From the NCBI GenBank assembly GCA_045642025.1, contig JAZUIB010000005.1:1-11294 (forward strand): 11,294 nucleotides of DNA, written 5' to 3'. Under the pieces are notes generated by a model, which was not told the DNA's origin, searched no databases, and saw nothing but the letters and a program-made list of their open reading frames with translations. Positions 5,502 through 11,294 of this stretch are shown in pieces. The stretch is from Equadaptatus sp045642025. GTDB taxonomy: Bacteria > Synergistota > Synergistia > Synergistales > Synergistaceae. The position numbers and the translations under genes were made by a program. Position 1 is the stretch's first letter, and the number at the start of each line of letters is the position of its first letter.

Positions 5502-7274
5502 ATGAAGAAAAAATTTGCAGGGCTTTTTGCGTTTTTAGCGCTTACCGCGCTGTTTTCGGCGGTGATATTCGCCGGAGGGTGCGACGGCGGTAAAGAAAAT
5601 GCTAACGACATGGTTCTTTACGGCAACGTTGTTACTATGGACGAAGACAATCCTCTCTGTGAAGCGGTAGTGGTGAAGAACGGCACGATTGTCTTTGCAG
5701 GAAGTAAAGATGAAGCAGAAAAATATATTAGTGCAAAGACGAACAGCATTGATTACGGAGATAACTTCATTTACCCTGGCTTCGTTGACGGACACTCCCA
5801 CATAGGTCTTATGGCTACGTTGTTATGCAATGGTCTGCAGCTGCGAGCCGAAGACCCGCTTATTGAAAATGCTGCTAAAATGAAAGAATTTATTGAAAAA
5901 AATCCGGGAAAAGAAGTCTATAAAGGCTTCGGCTTCTGGTATCTGTCTGATGGTAAAGATAAAGGGACTTCACTTGACCATAGCATATTTGACAGAGCTT
6001 CCACTACGGTTCCGATTGTATGTGTAGACGGAGGCGGTCATTCTGCGCTGCTCAATAAGGCGGCAATAAAACATTTTAAGTTGAAAGAGTTGATTCCGAT
6101 TTACAATAAGGACGGCTGCGACGGTATAAAGGTTGATGCTGACGGAGAGCCTACCGGATACGTTGTTGAGACACCGCGTTTTGACATTGTGGAGAGCTTG
6201 CCCATAAGCAAAGAGGATTTGAAACAATATATTCTTGACAATCAGGAGGACTATATTTCCCGCGGCTACACGACCATTTGCGAGGCAGGAATCCTTGAGA
6301 CGGAGGCTCTTCCGATGGTCAGCGCTTACAAAGAGCTTGCGCAGGAAAAGAAACTTAAATTAAAGATCAGAGCATTATGTCAGATATCCGAGACAACTAA
6401 AGACCCTTTGAAAGAAGTTGAGCGTATCATTTCTCTTGCAAAACTATGCAATGACGAATATTTTAAAATAATCGGGGTCAAGATCTTCGTTGACGGCGTT
6501 CCCGAAGCGCTCACATCTTGGACAAATAATCCTTACACCGCTTCCGCAGGCAAGGGTGACAATTATTACGGCTACAAAAGGTGGACTGACTCAAATAAAG
6601 AAACATTTACCGAAATAGTAAGGAAAGCAAACAAAAACGGACTTCTTGTACATGCGCATGCTATGGGAGAGGGAGCCGTTAGTTATGTGACAGACCGCTT
6701 TGAAGAAGCGCGCAAGGATATGCCTGATGAAGACTACCGCAACGGTTTTGCACATGTATCATTTATTGAGGACGAGGATATGAATCGGCTCAAAGACAAT
6801 AAAATATCTGTATTTCTTGCTCCTCAGTGGGCTGCGTGGAAAGATGACACAAAGGGAGACGAAACGAAAATTTACGGCGAAGACAAAGCCAAACAGATGT
6901 ACAAGATCAAATCGTTCATTGACAAGGGTGTGACTGCGAGCTTCCATACCGACGGAGCCGGAACTGTACCGAAAATGATTTATTGCGCTGTCACGAGAAG
7001 TTACCCGGACAAAACGTTAAATCCCCAGGTGCGGGGAGAGAACGAAAAAGTCTCACCCGCCGAAGCATTGAAGTGCCTGTCAGTTGTCCCTGCATACACA
7101 ATGAAGGAGCAGGATAACTTTGGCTGCATAAAGAAAGGTATGCGCGCCGACTTGGTGGTCTATGACACCGACTTTAGGGATAAAGACGCCGTAGCTTCGT
7201 TAGACTGTACGAAACTCCCGCTGTCGGTATTCTCCTCCGGCAAGCATGTCTATACGCCAAAACCGGACAAATAA
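5502..7274 (+). CDS. predicted lipoprotein, YtcJ-like metal-dependent amidohydrolase (Amidohydro_3)
   Basis: 590 residues. The N-terminus is a lipoprotein signal: MKKKF, hydrophobic core, IFAGGC with Cys27 as lipidated residue and Asp28 next to it (an inner-membrane retention signal in E. coli; unproven here). The mature part is a full amidohydrolase of the YtcJ / N-substituted formamide deformylase type: NVVTMDEDNP near the start, FVDGHSH with metal ligands His98 and His100, DGGGHSALLN (His180), VKIFVDG (327-332), VHAHAMGEG (His384, His386), FAHVSF (His418), SFHTDGAG (His482, Asp484) and RADLVVYDTDF near the end. The family hydrolyses amide-type C-N bonds with bound zinc. RBS AAGGAG, 7-8 nt before the ATG. 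It follows the Ntn-hydrolase gene and is a paralogue of the next amidohydrolase, which lacks the signal, so this copy probably faces the periplasm. The substrate is unknown. Confidence 0.85.
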   Translation: MKKKFAGLFAFLALTALFSAVIFAGGCDGGKENANDMVLYGNVVTMDEDNPLCEAVVVKNGTIVFAGSKDEAEKYISAKTNSIDYGDNFIYPGFVDGHSHIGLMATLLCNGLQLRAEDPLIENAAKMKEFIEKNPGKEVYKGFGFWYLSDGKDKGTSLDHSIFDRASTTVPIVCVDGGGHSALLNKAAIKHFKLKELIPIYNKDGCDGIKVDADGEPTGYVVETPRFDIVESLPISKEDLKQYILDNQEDYISRGYTTICEAGILETEALPMVSAYKELAQEKKLKLKIRALCQISETTKDPLKEVERIISLAKLCNDEYFKIIGVKIFVDGVPEALTSWTNNPYTASAGKGDNYYGYKRWTDSNKETFTEIVRKANKNGLLVHAHAMGEGAVSYVTDRFEEARKDMPDEDYRNGFAHVSFIEDEDMNRLKDNKISVFLAPQWAAWKDDTKGDETKIYGEDKAKQMYKIKSFIDKGVTASFHTDGAGTVPKMIYCAVTRSYPDKTLNPQVRGENEKVSPAEALKCLSVVPAYTMKEQDNFGCIKKGMRADLVVYDTDFRDKDAVASLDCTKLPLSVFSSGKHVYTPKPDK

Positions 7275-7313
7275 CATTCGCAAAGCCGTACTGCACGGAT
7301 AACGCGTAAATAA

Positions 7314-7361
7314 TCGCGGCACAAAAAGTATGACAAATACCGAGATTTCAAACTGAAATAA
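7314..7361 (+). pseudogene. 3'-end remnant of a second Ntn-hydrolase gene
   Basis: In one frame this stretch reads SRHKKYDKYRDFKLK and then TAA. The Ntn-hydrolase at 4244-5407 ends SMHEDYSKYWDFKLK and then TAG: 10 of 15 residues are identical, ungapped, ending at the same stop position. Some codons differ only at silent sites (AAG/AAA, TAC/TAT), a sign of past coding. A stop lies just upstream in frame (7311-7313), and no open frame or start precedes it, so only the tail survives. A threonine codon at 7302-7304 also falls at the homologous position. Confidence 0.75.
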
Positions 7362-7373
7362 GATACGGTATTT

Positions 7374-7399
7374 AGCGGGACGGTGCAAGTTGTCCCGCT
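7374..7399. promoter_or_regulatory. inverted repeat over the -35 region before the cytoplasmic amidohydrolase
   Basis: AGCGGGAC (7374-7381) and GTCCCGCT (7392-7399) form an 8-bp perfect stem with a 10-nt loop. It ends 5 bp before TATAAT and has no T run after it. GGGACGGT begins 28 bp before the -10, exactly as at 5430. It is either the duplicated terminator of the lost Ntn-hydrolase copy or a shared operator. Confidence 0.55.
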
Positions 7400-7401
7400 T
7401 A

Positions 7402-7410
7402 TGTTATAAT
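7402..7410 (+). promoter_or_regulatory. extended -10 promoter of the amidohydrolase-esterase operon
   Basis: TGT-TATAAT followed by AAGTGTGCAG. The leader to the ATG at 7478 is longer (about 60 nt transcribed) than for the two preceding genes. It likely drives both the cytoplasmic amidohydrolase and the esterase-like gene. Confidence 0.6.
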
Positions 7411-7477
7411 AAGTGTGCAGATATTTATTTTTACTGTGAGAAAACGGCACGAAATTTAAGTATGGAGGACGGACAGA

Positions 7478-9142
7478 ATGAAAAAGGTTGTTTACGGAAA
7501 TATCGTTACGGTTGACGAACACAAACCGCGTGCGGAAGCTTTGGTTATTGAGGACGGCATTATAAAATACGCCGGTTCGCGCGAGTACGCCGAGAAACTT
7601 TCAGACGGAGCGGAGATTGTCGATTACGGTGAGAATTTTGTCTATCCGGGCTTTATGGAAGCTCACTGCCACGGAATTTCCGCGGCGGAAAGGTTCTGTT
7701 TCAATGCCGATTTGTCGGCTGCAAGAAGCTGCGAGGACATAATTGAAATTATGAACCGCTACATTGCGGATAACCCTGACAGAAACGTATATCTCGGTTC
7801 AGGCTGGGGAGAGACAGGCGGAACGCCGATGGCGCAGAGAAAGATTGCTGAGATTTTTGACGCCGTGAAAACAGACAAGCCGATTTTTATGCGCAGCGCG
7901 GATTGTCATTCAGGACTGCTCAACAGTGCCGGAATGAAATATTTCGGCATCGACGCGAACGCTGTTAAGGAATACGGATCTGCTTTGGTGCGTGCTGACG
8001 AAAACGGCAATCCTACCGGCTATATCTGCGAAAACGGGCTGCTTTTGGTTTTGGACAAAATTAAGTTCACTGTTGAGGAGTATAAGGAAGCGCTGCTTGT
8101 ATGGCAGAACTTTGCTTTTAGCCGCGGTGTCACGGCGGCGGGCGAGGCGTATGCGGATGCCGGCGGCGAAAACGGCATACGCGCCTATTCGGAGCTTGAC
8201 AGGGAAGGAAAGCTCAAGCTTCGCAGTTTCGGTATGCACTGCGTTATGGAAACCACGGAAACTCCTGCTGAAGACGTGCAGCGTATTGCCGAGCGCGCGA
8301 AAAAATACAACGGCGAACATTTCAAAATAAACGCGCTGAAGCTTTTTATGGACGGCGTTATTGAAGCTCATACAGGCTGGCTTGAAGAAGAATATGCCGA
8401 CCAGCCCGGCTATTTCGGCGCAAAGCGTTTCTGTGACAGGGAAAAACTTGCGCTGACAATCAAAGCCGGTTTTGAAAACGGTCTGACTTCGCATATACAC
8501 AGCGTTGGCGATGCCGCTACGCGCTGCGCCCTCGATGCAATAGAGAACGCGGAGCTTGCAACGGGGAATTTCGGCATGCGCTGCGCTCTTGCGCATCTTC
8601 AGCAGGTTCGCCCGGCAGATATAAAACGTATGGCGGATTTGAACTGCGTCGCCGTCGTTGCCCCTCTCTGGTGCGCAAAGGCCCAGCCGTATTACGATAT
8701 GGAATGCGGCTACGTCGGCGAGGAACGCGCGTTAAGAGATTATCCCGTAAAGGCTTTCAAGGATTGCGGCGCGGCTATTGCTTTCCACACTGATTTTCCT
8801 GTTTCGCCGAGCTTTGACCTCCCCGGACAGATATATATGGCGAATATGAGACAGATGCCTTACAGCTATGCGCCGCTGCTTGGAGCCGACAGCTGCGGAT
8901 CTAAATCGCGGCGCGGAGCGGAGCAGGCGATAGACAGAATGGAAGCGCTGAAAGCGATGACGATTAACGTTGCGTGGATGAATCATGAAGAAAACAGGCT
9001 CGGAACAATAGAGACGGGCAAAATCGCAAATCTTACGGTTTATGACACGGATTTTGTCAACTGTGACGTTGAAGAAATTCCTACTGCTAAGCTTGTCGCC
9101 ACGCTTGTTGAAGGAGAAGAGGTCTATAAAGCTCAGCGGTAA
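7478..9142 (+). CDS. cytoplasmic YtcJ-like metal-dependent amidohydrolase (Amidohydro_3)
   Basis: 554 residues with no signal peptide: the protein begins directly with the N-terminal beta region (KKVVYGNIVTVDEHKPRAEA), so it is cytoplasmic. Motifs run in the same order as in the upstream paralogue: FMEAHCHG with metal ligands His63 and His65, SADCHSGLLN (His144), LKLFMDGV (288-293), SHIHSVGDAA (His339, His341), LAHLQQ (His373), AFHTDFPVSP (His437, Asp439) and IANLTVYDTDF near the end. This suggests a zinc-dependent C-N (amide or formamide-type) hydrolase; the substrate is unknown. GGAGG lies 9 nt before the ATG; an ATG at 7461 is out of frame. The gene is followed after 6 bp by the esterase-like gene, with which it very likely forms an operon. 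The pair of paralogues on two sides of the inner membrane suggests a division of labour. Confidence 0.85.
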   Translation: MKKVVYGNIVTVDEHKPRAEALVIEDGIIKYAGSREYAEKLSDGAEIVDYGENFVYPGFMEAHCHGISAAERFCFNADLSAARSCEDIIEIMNRYIADNPDRNVYLGSGWGETGGTPMAQRKIAEIFDAVKTDKPIFMRSADCHSGLLNSAGMKYFGIDANAVKEYGSALVRADENGNPTGYICENGLLLVLDKIKFTVEEYKEALLVWQNFAFSRGVTAAGEAYADAGGENGIRAYSELDREGKLKLRSFGMHCVMETTETPAEDVQRIAERAKKYNGEHFKINALKLFMDGVIEAHTGWLEEEYADQPGYFGAKRFCDREKLALTIKAGFENGLTSHIHSVGDAATRCALDAIENAELATGNFGMRCALAHLQQVRPADIKRMADLNCVAVVAPLWCAKAQPYYDMECGYVGEERALRDYPVKAFKDCGAAIAFHTDFPVSPSFDLPGQIYMANMRQMPYSYAPLLGADSCGSKSRRGAEQAIDRMEALKAMTINVAWMNHEENRLGTIETGKIANLTVYDTDFVNCDVEEIPTAKLVATLVEGEEVYKAQR

Positions 9143-9148
9143 ACCGAA

Positions 9149-11116
9149 ATGAGAAAGCTGTTCAGTTTTGACGACATTATAGTTGCTTTCGTTGGCGCCA
9201 TAGGCTGCGGCGTTGGTTTTTGCGTGCCTGACGCGTATGGCGCCGGAATGATTTTCTCCGGAATAGTTTCAATGCTTGCCGGCGATATTTTGTTCATTGC
9301 GGCGGATAAGCTCGTTGCACGGAAATATTTTCAGATTGTTCCGCGCAGAAAAAAAATGCTGTTCGCGGCAGTCGTCGTCTGTTTTCTCATTTCATACGCG
9401 TTGTGCATGAAGCTGTGGGGATACAGCATTTACCATAATCTTACGGAGATGCTGGAGTTTGTCGTCGGCTTCCCGATAATTGTTCTTGCCGTGTCGTTCG
9501 CAGTCCGCGCGTACAAAACGCGAAAACTCAGGGCAGAATACGGAGACGGCGCGAAGGGTGTTTTGTTTGACGAAGCTGATATTGAGGCAATTAAAGACAT
9601 CTGCGGCGAAAACAGCGCAATTACCGGAGATTATGACAAAAGCTGTGCAGTCAAAACGCGGACAGGGACGTTTGTCGGAAAAGAGAGGAAAAAAGTCCGC
9701 GCGTTTCTCGGAATACCATACGCCATGGCTGAACGCTGGAGAGCGCCTCAGCCGCTTGAAAGTTCCGACGCGGTTTTTGAAGCGTATTATTTTGGACCTT
9801 CTGCAGTCCAAATACAAAGCAAGCGCAATTATGCGGGGTTTTTCCCGCAGTCGGAAGACTGTCTGAGGCTGAACGTTTGGACTGCGGCGGGCAAGGCTGA
9901 AAAAAAATGCCCCGTGCTCGTGTATATTCACGGAGGAGATTTTGCCTGCGGAAGCTCGGCTGTCCCGTTGTATCACGGCAGGGATTTTGTCCGCAGGCAC
10001 AAGGACGTTCTGTTTGTGTCGTTGAATTACAGGCTCGGGCTGCTTGGTTTCGCAAATTTCGCGGGGCTTCCCGGGGCAGAGGAATATCCTGACAGTCAGA
10101 ATCTGGGACTGCTTGACCAGATTGAAGCTTTGAAATGGATTAAGGAAAACATAGCGGCTTTCGGCGGAGACCCTGACAATATAACCGTTGCCGGAGAGCA
10201 TGCCGGAGGCGTTTCAGCGCTGCTTTTGAGCGTTATGAAACAGGCTGAAGGACTTTTTGGCAAAATTTTTGTCCTTGCAGGAAATTTCGAGTCTCTTTAT
10301 ACGCCTGAACAACAGAACGAACTCTGCTTAAAATTTGCAAAAGCCGCCGGCGCCGAAAATATGAAACAGCTGCTTGCGCTTGCGCCTGAACAAATTCTTG
10401 ACGCGCAGAAAACGCTTGGCAGCGACGTAACAATGCCTGTCTGCGACGGAATTGTTCCTTCCTGCCCGTACCGCGAAATTGCGGACGGGGCTGCAAAGAA
10501 TATCAATATTCTTGCGGGAATGGCTGAAAATGAATTCGGCTCATGGGTTTCCTCCATGGGTGAGGCAGACAGCACGGAAATGGTAACTTTCTATCTGAAA
10601 GCGGCGATTCAAGAGGATTCTAAAAGAGGCAGACTGCTGAAAGAACTGTATGAAGAGCAGCTTGAACAGGGTGCGGCGGAAGAAGATGCTCTGGAGTGTA
10701 TTTTCTCGCGTTTCGGCTGCGAGGCGGGGCTGCTTCTGACGTGCAGACTGCAGAGCAATGCAGGGGGCACGGCGCGCTGTTTCCGCTGGAAAGCAGGTTC
10801 TCCGATTGAAAAATTCGGGGCAAGCAGCTACGCGTGCCTGTTCCATCTTTTGGGCAGCAGCGAATATGCAGAAAAATGCGGCTATCTCTGTCGTTCCGAT
10901 TTGGAAGAAACGCTGCAGGCGTGTCTCGTCAACTTTATGAAAAAAGGCAATCCGTCGCTGTATCAGCATGAGGTTAAAAACGTCGGCGAGATAAAGTGGC
11001 AGACCTTTGCGAAAAAAGAGGCTGTTATGGAGTTTACCGAGGACTGCGCGGAATACGGTGCTGAGGAAATTGTCGAATATTGCAGGCAGTTTGACGAAAT
11101 TCTGCTGAACGGCTGA
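9149..11116 (+). CDS. membrane-anchored type-B carboxylesterase-like protein with Ser-to-His nucleophile elbow
   Basis: 655 residues. Residues 1-~122 hold four likely membrane helices (about 8-27, 31-53, 69-91, 101-120). Positive loops (58-69, 120-128) suggest both ends, including the catalytic domain, face the cytoplasm. Residues ~165-640 follow the type-B carboxylesterase / cholinesterase plan: TRTGTFVG, FLGIPYA, SEDCLRLNVW, oxyanion-hole HGGDF (261-265), NYRLGLLGF, SQNLGLLDQIEALKWI, AFGGDPDNITVAG. The nucleophile elbow, normally GESAGG, reads GEHAGG: codon CAT at 10199-10201 makes residue 351 His instead of Ser. Glu462 fits the catalytic acid. Where the family has GA-x-H, this protein has GASS (Ser560), aligned by eye. 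It is probably not an ordinary serine esterase; a binding or pseudoenzyme role is likely. The ATG lies 6 bp after the amidohydrolase stop with no clear RBS, suggesting translational coupling. The fused membrane region is unusual for the family. Confidence 0.85.
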   Translation: MRKLFSFDDIIVAFVGAIGCGVGFCVPDAYGAGMIFSGIVSMLAGDILFIAADKLVARKYFQIVPRRKKMLFAAVVVCFLISYALCMKLWGYSIYHNLTEMLEFVVGFPIIVLAVSFAVRAYKTRKLRAEYGDGAKGVLFDEADIEAIKDICGENSAITGDYDKSCAVKTRTGTFVGKERKKVRAFLGIPYAMAERWRAPQPLESSDAVFEAYYFGPSAVQIQSKRNYAGFFPQSEDCLRLNVWTAAGKAEKKCPVLVYIHGGDFACGSSAVPLYHGRDFVRRHKDVLFVSLNYRLGLLGFANFAGLPGAEEYPDSQNLGLLDQIEALKWIKENIAAFGGDPDNITVAGEHAGGVSALLLSVMKQAEGLFGKIFVLAGNFESLYTPEQQNELCLKFAKAAGAENMKQLLALAPEQILDAQKTLGSDVTMPVCDGIVPSCPYREIADGAAKNINILAGMAENEFGSWVSSMGEADSTEMVTFYLKAAIQEDSKRGRLLKELYEEQLEQGAAEEDALECIFSRFGCEAGLLLTCRLQSNAGGTARCFRWKAGSPIEKFGASSYACLFHLLGSSEYAEKCGYLCRSDLEETLQACLVNFMKKGNPSLYQHEVKNVGEIKWQTFAKKEAVMEFTEDCAEYGAEEIVEYCRQFDEILLNG

Positions 11117-11133
11117 TGGTTCTTGACGTGCAT

Positions 11134-11169
11134 AAAAAGCACCTCAGTTTTGACTGAGGTGCTTTTTTA
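11134..11169 (+). terminator. strong intrinsic terminator closing the operon
   Basis: AGCACCTCAGT (11138-11148) and ACTGAGGTGCT (11153-11163) form a perfect 11-bp stem with a TTTG loop, extended by A/T pairs and followed by a six-T run. It lies 17 bp after the esterase-like stop codon. The A run on the left side would let it also work for a minus-strand transcript. Confidence 0.95.
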
Positions 11170-11186
11170 TTTTCTGTACATCTCCA

Positions 11187-11266
11187 TTGCGAACAAACGG
11201 CTCAACTGTCAAAATAACTGACTGTCGTCCGTTTGTCCGCAAATTTGACTGTTTACGAACAAACGT
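11187..11266. repeat. inverted repeat with a third copy of the same motif (CGAACAAACG)
   Basis: TTGCGAACAAACGG (11187-11200) and CCGTTTGTCCGCAA (11229-11242) are inverted copies matching at 13 of 14 positions, 28 bp apart. A third copy, ACGAACAAACGT, follows at 11255-11266 in the direct orientation. No gene is recognised from 11170 to the right edge. The sites could be binding sites upstream of a gene outside the window, or the edge of a repeated element. Confidence 0.5.
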
Positions 11267-11294
11267 TCCTAATAACTAAACATTCAAATTCGCC

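Noticed and set aside
7910..8596. 228-codon minus-strand open frame inside the cytoplasmic amidohydrolase
   Set aside because: Shadow of a well-supported gene; no family motif or RBS is apparent.
9112..9148. RBS for the esterase-like gene
   Set aside because: GGAG near 9112 is too far from the ATG at 9149, and nothing good lies in the usual window; coupling to the upstream stop is more likely.
9392..10201. 269-codon minus-strand open frame inside the esterase-like gene
   Set aside because: Shadow frame; the plus strand has continuous family motifs across the same bases.
11167..11208. Possible 3' end of a minus-strand gene (13 codons ending MYRK, stop next to the terminator)
   Set aside because: A stop at 11211-11209 closes the frame upstream and the other frames give no recognisable protein. 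The placement beside a two-way terminator is suggestive but not enough.

Overview
The window most likely comes from a member of the Synergistota (Synergistetes), a Gram-negative-type anaerobe. The main reason is that two tandem secreted proteins end in the same tail: a Ser-rich spacer, GCNAGFG, a hydrophobic stretch and FYRKKK at the very end. That layout matches the Synergist-CTERM sorting signal, which is known from this phylum. The genus cannot be fixed from the sequence alone.

Layout. Positions 1-143 (minus strand) hold the N-terminus of an acyltransferase-3 type membrane enzyme that runs out of the window. Positions 144-685 hold no gene but are rich in structure: divergent promoters, a terminator-like stem, two heptanucleotide repeat arrays and a roughly 140-bp fold-back element between the arrays. 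Then come two paralogous secreted proteins (686-2059 and 2234-4021), each with a signal peptide, a DUF6273-like WWLRS region and the Synergist-CTERM tail. Each has its own terminator.

The second half is an amide or ester hydrolase cluster on the plus strand. It holds an exported Ntn-hydrolase of the choloylglycine hydrolase / N-acylethanolamine amidase type (4244-5407), a predicted lipoprotein YtcJ-like amidohydrolase (5502-7274), a cytoplasmic paralogue of it (7478-9142), and, 6 bp downstream, a membrane-anchored type-B carboxylesterase-like protein (9149-11116). In the last one the catalytic serine of the nucleophile elbow is replaced by histidine (GEHAGG). A strong intrinsic terminator closes the cluster at 11134-11169.

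The intergenic DNA before the cytoplasmic amidohydrolase still carries the last ~15 codons of a second copy of the Ntn-hydrolase gene, followed by a hairpin/promoter block matching the one before the lipoprotein amidohydrolase. The cluster therefore probably arose by duplication of an [Ntn-hydrolase + amidohydrolase] module, followed by loss of the second Ntn-hydrolase. As a working model, the first two enzymes cleave N-acyl or amide compounds outside the inner membrane, and the last two act on products or related compounds at the cytoplasmic side. The substrate is unknown. Five plus-strand genes appear to use the same kind of promoter: an extended -10 (TGnTATAATA) with a TGCAG-like start region.
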